A DNA stretch of 64,000 bases from CAWFSE01 sp963697565 (GTDB taxonomy: Bacteria > Actinomycetota > Actinomycetes > CAVWCF01). The notes beneath the pieces were generated by a model that saw only the letters and a program-made list of their open reading frames with translations, was not told where the DNA came from and ran no database searches. Shown here piece after piece: positions 10,368 through 18,932 of this stretch (its first letter is position 1; every line of letters starts with the position of its first letter). The stretch covers positions 53,931 to 117,930 of the forward strand of contig CAVOOM010000004.1 in the NCBI GenBank assembly GCA_963697565.1. Reading direction: 5' to 3'. The translations under genes and the position numbers were made by a program.

Positions 10368-11733
10368 TCAGCCGGCCTCGGCCAGGGTCGCGTCGAGCTC
10401 GCCCACGAACCGCTCGGCGTCCGCGCGCGAGAAGACGAGCGGCGGCCGGACCTTGAGCACGTTGTTGTGCAGGCCGGCCGTGCCGACCAGCACGTGGCGG
10501 CGGCGCAGGCCGTTGACGGCCCGCAGCGCGAGGTCCTCGTCCGGCTCCCGGCCCCCTGGTCGCACCAGCTCGATGCCCAGGAAGAGCCCTGCGCCTCGGA
10601 CATCCCCGATCGCAGGGTGGCGGGCGGCGAGCTCGGCGAGCATCGCCTTCAGCAGCGCGCCGACCTGGGCCGCGTTGGCCTGCAGGCCCTCGTCCCGGAT
10701 GACGTCGAGCACCGCCTGCGCCGCCGCGATCGACACGGCGTTGCCGCCGAAGGTGTTGAAGTAGCGCACCTCGCGGCCGAACGCCTCGATCACCTCGGGC
10801 CGCATGATGGCGGCGGCGATCGGCATCCCGTTGCCCATCGGCTTGCCGATCGTGACCAGGTCGGGCACCAGCGGATTCGCCGCGGTCCCGTGCCGCTGGA
10901 AGCCCCACATCGCCTCACCGGTGCGCCCGAAGCCGGGCTGCACCTCGTCGGCGATCCAGACCCCGCCAGCGCGGCGCACCACCTCGACGGCGGGGGCGAG
11001 GAAGCCGGCCGGATCGGGCAGCACGCCGTCCGAGGCGAAGATCGAGTCGGCGATGAACGCGGCGAGGCGCACGCCGTGCGCGGCGAGGTCGTCGATCGCG
11101 GTCTGCACCTGCGCCGCGAACCACTCCCCCAGGCTCGCGAACCCCAGCGCCGCGTGGTCGACCCGGTACGCGTCCGGCGCCTCGACCCAGCGCACCCAGG
11201 GCGCGAGGCTGTCGACCCCGCCGAGCGACGGGGAGATGGCCGCGACCTCCGTGGTCACGCCGTGGTAGGCGTTGCGGGTCACCACGACACCAGTCCCGCC
11301 GGTGTGGTGCTTGGCGATCCGCAGCGCGAGGTCGCCGGCCTCCGAGCCGGTGCACGTGAACATCACGTGCCCCAGCTCGGCCGGCAGCGTGGCCAGCAGC
11401 TCCTCGGAGTAGCGGACGATCCCCTCATGCAGGTAGCGGGTGTGCGTGTTGAGCACCCCCGCCTGCGCCGCGATCGCCGCGGTGACCCGCGGGTGCGCGT
11501 GGCCCGCGGACGCCACGTTGTTGTAGGCGTCCAGGTACTCCACGCCGTCGGCGTCGTACAGGTGCACGCCCTCGCCGCGCACGATCTGCAGCGGCTGCTC
11601 GTAGAACAGCCGGTACGCCGGCCCGAGCACGTCCAGCCGCCGGCGGACCAAGGCCGCGGTCTCGCGGCGCGAGCGCGTCGATCCGCGCGGGGTCGAAGTA
11701 GCTGGACGGGCCGACCCGCCGCGGGGTGCTCAC
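10368..11733 (-). CDS. class III PLP aminotransferase / phospho-lyase-like enzyme (one frameshift)
   Basis: PLP enzyme of the AGXT2/ethanolamine-phosphate phospho-lyase group. Seen: YLDAYNNVASAGHAHPRV near the N-terminus, TCTGSEAGDLALRIAKHH, WIADEVQPGFGRTG, the PLP lysine in TIGKPMGNGMP, and RYFNTFGGNAV. GTG start at 11733, one base after the stop of the upstream kinase gene. One frame change near 11670 joins the first ~20 residues to the rest. Kinase plus class III enzyme is the pairing seen for hydroxylysine kinase / phospho-lyase catabolism of amino-alcohol phosphates; that role is inferred from pairing, and an ordinary omega-transaminase is the alternative. Confidence 0.75.
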
Positions 11734-11734
11734 G

Positions 11735-12777
11735 TCAGCCCGCCCGTTCCCCGCCGGGCGGCGGCGTGCTGGCGAGCCGGGCCAGCGACCGGGTCGCAAG
11801 GTCGATCGACCGCAGGGTGTACGAGGCGTTGTCGGGGTCGGTCGCGGCCAGCCACGAGTTGAGGAGCAGCCGCTGCGCCAGCCTCGCCCGGACCAACGAG
11901 GGCAGCAGCCTGAGCTCGCCGTCCGTCAACGGCCGCACGGCCTCGAAACCGCGCGCCAGGTCGTAGGGCGCCTCCCAGACATCGGCGGCATCGCGTTCGA
12001 GCGAGCCGCCCGCGCCCACCGCGTACGACATGGCAACGGCGAGGTCGCCCGCGACCGACGAGCGGACGACGTCGCCGAAGTCCAGGATCCCGGTGACGAA
12101 TCCGTCGACGGACGCGTCGACCAGCAGGTTGTCGGCGTTCACGTCCTGGTGCACGACCTGCTGCCGGGTCTCCGCGAGGTCGGCGCCGACGTGTCGCGTC
12201 GAAGCGGTCCAGCTCGCGGGCGACCAGGTCGCGCGGCGCGCCGTCGGGGACGTGCGGGAGCAGCGGGCGCAAGGTCGCCGAGGCGCTGCAGGTCCCAGGC
12301 CAGGACGCGGCCGGCCGCGGGGTGGTCGAAGTCGCGCAGCGCCCACGACAGCCGGGCGACGGCGGCGCCGATGGCCTGGCGCTGAGAAGGAGTCGTGGCG
12401 TCGTAGTCGAGCGTGCGGCCGGGCAGGTACGTGAGCAGGCGCGCGACGCGGGGCTCCGACTCCACCCCCCGCACCACCGGCTGCAGCGCACCGGATCGGT
12501 CGGCAACCAGCCGAGGAAGCGGCAGGGCCGGATCGGCCCCTGCGGCGTGGCCGAGGGCGCGGCACTGCAGGTCGATCACCGCGGGGTCGTCGACGGGGTG
12601 TGCGACCTTGAGCACGAAGGCCCCGGAGTCCCCCCGCACGAGGAAGGTGTCGTCGCGCTCGGTGTCGAGCCGCTCCGCAGCGGCGACCTCGACGTCGAAC
12701 CACTCTCGGGCGATGGCGGCCGCCCGCTCCGCGTCGAGTCGGACGAATGGCGCGGCCAGTGCGTCGTCGCCAGGCAG
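11735..12777 (-). CDS. aminoglycoside phosphotransferase-family small-molecule kinase (two frameshifts)
   Basis: APH/choline-kinase fold. N-lobe lysine in GAFVLKVAHPV; catalytic loop VVHQDVNADNLLVD; DFG-like metal site ILDFGDVVRSS; then AGDLAVAMSY and a helical C-lobe. Frame changes near 12272 and 12195 are needed to join LAWDLQRLGDL - RPLLPHVPDGAPRDLVARELD - ADLAETRQQV. The start is unclear: no ATG or GTG lies in frame between the cyclase stop at 12868 and residue FVRLDAERAAAIAREWF, so a further indel or a CTG start near 12777 is possible. Followed after one base by the class III enzyme, suggesting a joint pathway in which the kinase phosphorylates an amino-alcohol (inference). Confidence 0.65.
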
Positions 12778-12867
12778 GGCGGCGGGCGCGCGGCGGGCGC
12801 GGCCGCCGTAGCGGCCCCTGGCTGGATCACCCGGGCACCGTAGTACGCGCGCCGCGGGGCCCGTTGC

Positions 12868-13936
12868 TCAGCGCTCGGTGTCGGCCGGGGTGGGGCCCGG
12901 GGCGGGGCCCGGGGCGGGGCTTGGGCGGCGGCGCAGGATCGTTCGGCGTCGGTACATCTCGCGGTCGGCCCGGGACAGCAGGTCCGTGAGCCCGCCGTCA
13001 TCCCACGGCGCCAGCACCGAGCCGCCCACGGTGACGGCCGCGTCCCAGATCGTCGGCAGGGGTCGGCGGGACGGATCGCACGTGGGCCCGAATGCGCTCC
13101 TCCAGCTCGGCCGGCGCCATCCCCGGCCCGGGCCCGACCACGCAGAACTCGTCGCCGCCCCAGCGCGCGACCACATCGGTGCCGCGCGTGGTGGACGCCA
13201 CCGCCTCCGCCACGGCGACGAGGACCTCGTCGCCGGCCGCGTGGCCGAGGGCGTCGTTCACCCGCTTGAGGCCGTCGATGTCGACGAAGAGGCAGTGGAT
13301 GGCGTCCCCGCGGCGGCGCGCGGCCTCGATCAGCGGCTCGGCGAGCATCTCCAGGCCGCGGCGGTTGGCGACATCCGTCAACGGGTCGCGCGTCGCGGCG
13401 GCCTCGGCCAGCTCGAGGGCCCGGCCCAGCGCGTCCAGGCTGCGGCGGTGGGCCCGGTTCACCGCGAGGCCGACCAGTCCCGCCATCACCATCGCCTGGG
13501 CCCACCAGGGGGTCGTGGCGGGATCGGGGCCGAGCCAGATCGCCACGGCGCACCAGCCGAGCCAGAGGCCGCCGATGACCCCGGCCACCCACGGCAGCGA
13601 CACGAGCAGGGCCCCAGCGACGACGATGGTCAGCATCAGGTCGGTGGAGCGGGTGAGGTCCCCGGTCCCGGCGATCCCGGCCAACGCCAGCGCGCCGACG
13701 GAGAGGGCGGCGCCCGCGGCGACGGGGTGGGCCCACCCGAGGGGCAGCCGCCAACGCCGCAACCCGATCCGCACGCCCAGGGTCAACCCGGCGGCGGCCG
13801 CCAGACCCGCGACGAGCCACGGCGGATCCCCGCCGGCGGCGCGCAGCACCGCAAGCGCCCCGAACACGCAGGCCGACGCGCCCGCCGCCCACGGCAGGGG
13901 CGCCGCCACGGCGGCGTCGTACCGCGCAGAACCCAT
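12868..13936 (-). CDS. membrane diguanylate cyclase (GGDEF; one frameshift)
   Basis: ATG at 13936 preceded by GGAGGGG. About six hydrophobic segments fill residues 1-190, then a GGDEF domain: DPLTDVANRRGLEML, FVDIDGLKRVNDALGHAAGDEVL, and the active-site WGGDEF. A frame change near 13068 is needed to reach the C-terminal part (VTVGGSVLAPWDDGG, ADREMYRRR), which carries the usual GGDEF ending, then a Pro/Gly-rich tail of repeated APGP units. Predicted to make c-di-GMP from two GTP at the membrane. First gene of a minus-strand run with the kinase and aminotransferase, though functional linkage is not evident. Confidence 0.8.
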
Positions 13937-14040
13937 ACCCCTCCACGTCGGCGGATCGCCGACCCGCCTTGACGGCTGCGGCCCCGGTAGGGCCACTCGG
14001 GCGAATCCGCGCCGGCGGCCCGCCCGCGGCGGCCGCACCC

Positions 14041-14149
14041 GGGATGTCACCGAGATCACACCTCAGATGGCATATCTATGTGTGGTCATGGGTGACTATT
14101 GAGTGAGCAAGGGACGAACCACGTCCGACCCGACCGCAGGAGCCCCCCG
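14041..14149. promoter_or_regulatory. divergent intergenic region, AT-richer than surroundings
   Basis: This gap between the cyclase (minus) and the 65-residue gene (plus) has AT-rich stretches unusual for the window, with small palindromes CATATCTATG (14070-14079) and GTCATGGGTGAC. A clear ribosome site (GCAGGAG) precedes the ATG at 14150. Promoters for both sides are expected here, but I cannot assign -35/-10 pairs with confidence. Confidence 0.35.
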
Positions 14150-14347
14150 ATGACCCCCAGCTGGACCCTGACCGACCTCGTCGACCCCGCGACGCTCTCC
14201 CCCGAGGGCCACGCGCAGGCGGCCGTGATCCTCGACGGCATGGCCAAGGGCCTCGTCAGCCACTACGAGGCCACCGAGATGATCGCGTGCTCCGGCCTGC
14301 CGATCGCCTCGTCGATGGTCGCCCACCGGATCGACATCGCCGCCTGA
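14150..14347 (+). CDS. 65-residue hypothetical protein
   Basis: ATG chosen because GCAGGAG lies nine bases upstream; an earlier in-frame GTG at 14099 lacks one. The product begins MTPSWTLTDLVDPATLSPEG and ends SSMVAHRIDIAA. It is small, acidic, with one predicted helix pair and no TM segment or known motif. It stands alone between divergent and convergent neighbours, with a strong hairpin directly after it, so it has its own transcription unit. Function unknown; an ANTAR-like or regulatory small protein cannot be excluded. Confidence 0.6.
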   Translation: MTPSWTLTDLVDPATLSPEGHAQAAVILDGMAKGLVSHYEATEMIACSGLPIASSMVAHRIDIAA

Positions 14348-14361
14348 TCCACGCCTCCCGC

Positions 14362-14400
14362 CGAGGGCCCCGGATCCAGCGGTGGGGACCGGGGCCCTCG
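14362..14400 (+). terminator. perfect 12-bp hairpin after the 65-residue gene
   Basis: CGAGGGCCCCGG at 14362-14373 pairs perfectly with CCGGGGCCCTCG at 14389-14400 around a 15-base loop. No T-run follows, as is common in high-GC actinobacteria. It sits between convergent genes and may serve both strands. Confidence 0.6.
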
Positions 14401-14428
14401 CGCGGCCGCACGGAGCGAGACCGCCGGC

Positions 14429-15177
14429 TCAGCGGGGCAGCCGCAGGCCGGTCATCCCGCCGTCGACCGTGAGCGCGGTGCCCGTCGTGGAGCCCGAGAG
14501 CGGGCTGCCGAGGTAGGCGATGGCGTGGGCCACCTCATCGGCCGAGACCAGGCGGCCCATCGGCTGCCGCTCCCGCAGCGCCTGCGCGGCCTGCTCCGGG
14601 TCGGCGGCCGAGGCGAGCAGCCGGCCCACCCAGGGGGTGTCGGCCGTGCCCGGGACGACGGCGTTCACGCGGATCGCCGTCGCGCACATGGTCGGCGGCC
14701 ATCGCCAGCGTCAGCGCCAGCACCGCGCCCTTGGTCGCCGAGTAGAGCGCGCGGTCCGGCACCCCGACGATGGCCACCACCGACGAGGTGTTCACCACCG
14801 CCGCGCTCGGCGAGCGGCGCAGGTACGGCAGCGCGGCGCGGCTCACCCGGGCGACGCCCAGCACATTCACGTCAAACACCCGCCGCCACTCGTCGTCGCC
14901 GTTGGCGGCGACGTCCCCTTGCGCGCCCACCCCGGCGTTGTTGACGACGACGTCGAGCCGGCCGAAGCGCTCGAGCGACGGCGTCGACCGATGCGGCCAC
15001 CGCCTCGGCGTCGGTCACGTCGCACTCCAGCGACAGCGCGGCGGCATCGGGGGCGACCGCGTCGCGGTCGAGCACCGCCACCTGCGCGCCGCGCGCCGCC
15101 AGCAGCCGCACCGTCGCCGCGCCGATGCCGCTGGCGCCGCCTGTGACCAGCGCCACCAGGCCTTCGTAGTCGGTCAT
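14429..15177 (-). CDS. SDR family oxidoreductase (two frameshifts)
   Basis: Short-chain NAD(P)-dependent dehydrogenase. Cofactor motif TGGASGIGAATVRLL near residue 12, VFDVNVLGVARVSRA, VVNTSSVVAIVG with the catalytic Ser, and YSATKGA (Tyr-x3-Lys). The C-terminus is VNAVVPGTADTPWVG...GTALTVDGGMTGLRLPR. ATG 15177 follows AGGAG. Frame changes near 14980 and 14695 are required. Last gene of the minus arm of the sugar-acid cluster (FAH hydrolase, MDR dehydrogenase, SDR). A role as aldose 1-dehydrogenase or as the 2-keto-3-deoxy-acid dehydrogenase is inferred from context; the MDR enzyme could take either step. Confidence 0.75.
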
Positions 15178-15203
15178 CGGAGCACTCCTGCGGGGATCGG
15201 TGG

Positions 15204-16218
15204 TCAGCGGCGGGGGTCGACGTGGATCTTGGGGCCGGCTCCGACCCCGGGCAGCGGGCGGCCCGCGAGGGCGTCGCCCACCTCGGCGAGCCCGATGGTT
15301 CCGGCCACGAGGGGACGCGGGTCGACGCGGCCGTCGGCGTAGCGGTCGATCGTGTCGGCGAGCCCTGGCGACGCGCTCAGGATCCCGACGGCGGTCACGT
15401 CCTTGAGCACCAGGTCGCGGGTGTCGATCGTGCTGGGCGTGCCGGACAGCCCGATCAGGACGATCCGGCCCCCCGGCTGGACGCGCGCCAGCGCCGCCGC
15501 CGGGATCTCGGCGCCGTGGCTGCAGTCGAGCACCGCGTCGTACGGCAGGTCGGGCAGCTCCGCCGCGGCCCAGACCGGGCCGATCTCCAGTGAGCGGGCG
15601 AACGCGAGGGAGCCCTGCGACCGGCCCGCCAGGTGCACCTCGAGCCCCTCGGCGGCGGCCAGCAGCCCCGCGAGCAGCCCGATCGTCCCCGGCCCGTACA
15701 CCAGGACCCGGGCGCCCGGCGCGGCCTCCGCCGCCTGCACCGCCCGCCAGCGCGTTGCCGCCCGGCTCGACCAGCGCGCCCGCGACCGCGTCGACCGTGT
15801 CCGGCAGCGCGTAGAGGGCGTGGGCCGGCACCAGGACCTGCTCGGCCAGCGCGCCCGGCCACCCGCCGCGGATGCCGATCTCGAAGCGGTCGTGGCAGAC
15901 GTGCTGGCGCCCCCCCAAGCACAGGCGGCAGTGCCCGCACCCGAGCATCGTGTCGCCGGTCACGTGCCGGCCCAACCAGGCCTGGTCGACCCCCGGGCCC
16001 ACCGCGGCGACCGTGCCGGCCCACTCGTGGCCGAGCCGCATCGGGTAGCGGGCGTGGCCCTGGTGCAGGTAGGCCATCTCCCCGGTGAAGAACTCGACGT
16101 CGGTGCCGCAGATGCCGACCCGGGCGACGTCGACCACGACCTGGCCGGCTGCCGCCACCGGCGGCTCGACCTCGAGCACCGCCGACTCGCGCGGGCCGGT
16201 CACCACGAAGGCCCTCAT
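15204..16218 (-). CDS. zinc-dependent MDR alcohol/polyol dehydrogenase (one frameshift)
   Basis: Medium-chain dehydrogenase of the threonine/sorbitol/galactitol group. Catalytic zinc ligands GICGTDVEFF and GHEWAGTV; structural zinc cysteines in GCGHCRLCLGGRQHVC; Rossmann motif VYGPGTIGLLAG. The end is GVGAGPKIHVDPRR. A frame change near 15745 joins the zinc half to the coenzyme half. Twenty bases after the FAH gene and 26 before the SDR, so co-transcribed. In non-phosphorylative sugar oxidation, dehydrogenases of this class oxidise a 2-keto-3-deoxy sugar acid at C4, giving the substrate of an FAH-family hydrolase; that assignment is inferred. Confidence 0.75.
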
Positions 16219-16237
16219 GAGCGGGGCCGCCCGGCCC

Positions 16238-17110
16238 TCATGGCGCGGCCGCGACGACCTGGCGCTGGGTCCCGAGGCCCTCGACCCCGAGCTCCATCAC
16301 GTCGCCCGGCGCGAGGAACACCGGCGGCTTCGCGCCCATGCCCACCCCCGGCGGCGTCCCGGTGTTGATCAGGTCGCCCGGCTCGAGCACCAGGAACTGG
16401 CTCAGGTAGTGGACCAGGAAGGTCGGAGAGAACAGCATCGTCGCCGTCGAGCCGTCCTGGCGCCGCACGCCGTTCACGTCCAGCCACATCCGCAGGCCGA
16501 GCACGTCGCCCACCTCGTCCGGGGTGACGAGGTACGGCCCGCAGGGGTTGAACGTCTCGGCGGACTTCCCCTTGACCCACTGGCCGCCCCGCTCGAGCTG
16601 GAAGGCCCGCTCGCTGACGTCGTTGACGAGCACGTAGCCGGCGATGGCGGCGGCCGCCTCGCGCTCGTCGGCGAGGTAGCGGCACCGCGAGCCGATCACG
16701 ATGCCGAGCTCGACCTCCCAGTCGGTCTTGGTCGAGCCGCGCGGCACCAGCACGGTGTCGTTCGGGCCGACCAGGGTGTTGGGGGCCTTGTTGAAGACGA
16801 TCGGCTCGGCCGGCACGGGCTGCCCGGTCTCGGCCGCGTGGTCGCTGTAGTTCAGCCCGATGCACAGCAGCTGGTGGGGACGGGCGATCGGGAGCCCCGA
16901 TCCGGCGGTCACCCAGCGGCTCGGCGAGGCCCTGCCCCGCCCGCTCGGCGGCCAGGGCCCGCAGCCGCTCGACACCACCCGAGCCGAAGAACGCCTCGTC
17001 GAAGTCGCCCACGGCATCAGAGACATCGACGACGAGCCCGTCACCGACCAGCCGTCACGCAGGACGGCGGGGCGCTCCTGGCCGGCGGGTCCGAGGCGCA
17101 TCAGCTTCAC
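16238..17110 (-). CDS. fumarylacetoacetate hydrolase family protein (two compensating frameshifts)
   Basis: About 290 residues. GTG start 17110 (MKLMRLG) follows GAGGAG. Family hallmarks: LLCIGLNYSDHAAETG, FNKAPNTLVGPNDTV, metal-binding DWEVELGIVIG, YVLVNDVSERAFQ, KSAETFNPCGPYLVTPDE, LINTGTPPGVGMG. A frame change near 17045 and its reversal near 16890 are needed to restore LVGDGLVVDVSDAVGDFDEAF between them. Relatives cleave a C-C bond in acylpyruvates (2,4-diketo acids) to pyruvate plus an acid. Divergent from the IlvD/Edd dehydratase, which would supply its pathway. Expected product beside pyruvate: lactate from a deoxyhexose or glycolate from a pentose. Confidence 0.8.
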   Translation of the reverse strand: MKLMRLGPAGQERPAVLRDGWSVTGSSSMSLMPWATSTRRSSARVVSSGCGPWPPSGRGRASPSRWVTAGSGLPIARPHQLLCIGLNYSDHAAETGQPVPAEPIVFNKAPNTLVGPNDTVLVPRGSTKTDWEVELGIVIGSRCRYLADEREAAAAIAGYVLVNDVSERAFQLERGGQWVKGKSAETFNPCGPYLVTPDEVGDVLGLRMWLDVNGVRRQDGSTATMLFSPTFLVHYLSQFLVLEPGDLINTGTPPGVGMGAKPPVFLAPGDVMELGVEGLGTQRQVVAAAP

Positions 17111-17207
17111 GAGGACTCCTCACGGTGGCGGGCGGCCCGCCCGCATCGGTCGCGCTCGATACGCTGCCGCACAAGGCCGAATCGTATGGCGTGTCCCCTC
17201 TCAGCGG
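17111..17207. promoter_or_regulatory. divergent promoter region of the sugar-acid cluster
   Basis: A 97-bp gap feeds both arms. The minus strand has a TACGAT hexamer near 17178-17183. The plus strand has TACGCT near 17160-17165. ATACG (17159-17163) and CGTAT (17183-17187) form an inverted pair that could be part of an operator. No regulator gene is adjacent, so the controlling protein is not evident. Confidence 0.35.
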
Positions 17208-18932
17208 ATGAAGGCGGCCGTGACCCGACGCAGCCAGCAGTGGTACTCCGGCACCGATCGCAACGCGTACATCCATCGCGCCTGGATGCGCCGCGGGCTG
17301 CCGGCCAACGCCTTCGACGGCCGCCCGCACATCGCGATCGCCAACACCGCCTCCGACCTCACCCCCTGCAACACCCACCTCGACGAGGTCGCCGCGAGCG
17401 TGAAGCAGGGGGTCTGGGAGGCGGGCGGCGTGCCGCTCAACCTGCCGGTCATGTCGCTCGGCGAGACCCAGGTGCGGCCGACGGCGATGCTGTGGCGCAA
17501 CCTCGCGGCGATGGCGATCGAGGAGATGCTGCGGGCGAACCCGATCGACGGCGTGGTGCTGCTCGGCGGCTGCGACAAGACGATCCCGGCCCTGCTCATG
17601 GCGGCGGCCTCCGTCGACCTGCCGGCCGTCGTCGTCCCGGGCGGCCCGATGCTCACCGGCCACTTCGAGGGCGCCCCGCTGGGGTGCGGCACCGATGTGT
17701 GGCGGCTGAGCGAGGAGGTGCGGGCCGGGACGCTGGCGGAGGAGGCGTTCTTCCGCTCGGAGTCATCGATGATCCGCAGCCGCGGCCACTGCAACACCAT
17801 GGGGACGGCCTCGACGATGGCGGTCATGGCCGAGGCCCTGGGGATGACCCTGCCGGGCATCGCCGGGACCCCAGCGCCGGACAGCCGGCTGCTTGAGCTC
17901 TCGCACGCCACGGGCCGGCTGGCCGTCGAGATCGTCGAGGCCGAGCGCCGGCCGAGCGCGGTGATGACGTCGGCCTCGTTCCGCAACGCGATCGTGGCCC
18001 TCGCCGCCACCGGCGGCTCCACCAACGCCGTGGTCCACCTCCTGGCGATCGCCGGCCGGCTCGGGGTGGACCTCGCCCTCGCCGACTTCGACCGGATCGG
18101 CGCGGGTGTCCCGCTGCTCGTTGACCTGCAACCGGCCGGCCGCCACCTGATGGACGACCTCTACCGGGCGGGAGGGCTGCCGGCCGTGCTGCGCGAGGTC
18201 GCCGACCTCCTCGACCCGGACGCCGTCACGGTCACCGGGCGGCCGCTCGTCGAGCACCTGGCCGACGCGCGGATCTGGGACGAGGACGTCATCCGCCCCC
18301 GGTCGAGGCCGCTGCTCGCCGACGCCGGGATCGCGGTGCTGCGCGGGACCCTGGCCCCCGACGGCGCCCTCATCAAGACCGCGGCCGCCTCGGCCCACCT
18401 GCTCACCCACCGGGGCCGGGCGGTCGTCTTCGACAGCGTCGAAGACGTCCACCGGCGCATCGACGACCCCGACCTCGCCGTCGACGAGGACAGCGTCCTC
18501 GTCCTGCGCGGCTGCGGTCCCAGGGGCTACCCCGGGATGCCCGAGGTCGCCAACCTGCCGATCCCCCAGAGGCTGCTCGCCCGCGGGGTGCGCGACCTGG
18601 TGCGCATCAGCGACGCCCGGATGAGCGGCACCGCGTACGGCACGGTCGTCCTGCACGTCGCCCCGGAGTCGGCGGCGGGCGGCCCCCTGGCGCTGCTGCG
18701 CGACGGCGACCTCATCGTGCTCGACGTCCCGGGCCGCCGCCTCGACGTCGACGTTCCGCCGGACGAGTGGGCGAGGCGGGTTCCGTCCGAGGCCGCCGAG
18801 GAGGCGTACGCCGCGCCGCTGCGCGGCTGGGAGCGGCTCTACGTCGACCACGTGCTGCAGGCCGACCGCGGGGCCGACCTGGACTTCCTGGTCGGGGGCA
18901 GCGGAGACCAGGTGTCGCGTGAGTCGCACTGA
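17208..18932 (+). CDS. IlvD/Edd-family sugar acid dehydratase
   Basis: 574 residues from ATG 17208 (a GTG at 17220 is possible). Fe-S ligands are the three family cysteines: C54 in SDLTPCNTH, C122 in GGCDKT, and the one near residue 195 in SRGHCNTMGTAS. Substrate-site and catalytic-Ser motif SDARMSGTAYG lies near the C-terminus. The length and the GHCNTMGTAS motif fit the sugar-acid branch (arabonate, xylonate, fuconate, gluconate) rather than branched-chain amino acid IlvD. Neighbours (FAH hydrolase, dehydrogenases, hydroxyacid oxidase) favour dehydration of an aldonate to a 2-keto-3-deoxy acid. The downstream gene starts inside its last 14 bases. Confidence 0.85.
   Translation: MKAAVTRRSQQWYSGTDRNAYIHRAWMRRGLPANAFDGRPHIAIANTASDLTPCNTHLDEVAASVKQGVWEAGGVPLNLPVMSLGETQVRPTAMLWRNLAAMAIEEMLRANPIDGVVLLGGCDKTIPALLMAAASVDLPAVVVPGGPMLTGHFEGAPLGCGTDVWRLSEEVRAGTLAEEAFFRSESSMIRSRGHCNTMGTASTMAVMAEALGMTLPGIAGTPAPDSRLLELSHATGRLAVEIVEAERRPSAVMTSASFRNAIVALAATGGSTNAVVHLLAIAGRLGVDLALADFDRIGAGVPLLVDLQPAGRHLMDDLYRAGGLPAVLREVADLLDPDAVTVTGRPLVEHLADARIWDEDVIRPRSRPLLADAGIAVLRGTLAPDGALIKTAAASAHLLTHRGRAVVFDSVEDVHRRIDDPDLAVDEDSVLVLRGCGPRGYPGMPEVANLPIPQRLLARGVRDLVRISDARMSGTAYGTVVLHVAPESAAGGPLALLRDGDLIVLDVPGRRLDVDVPPDEWARRVPSEAAEEAYAAPLRGWERLYVDHVLQADRGADLDFLVGGSGDQVSRESH

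Noticed and set aside
17208..18932. Dehydratase as amino-acid biosynthetic IlvD
   Set aside because: Context and the GHCNTMGTAS and SDARMSGTAYG motifs favour the sugar-acid branch; no ilv genes nearby.
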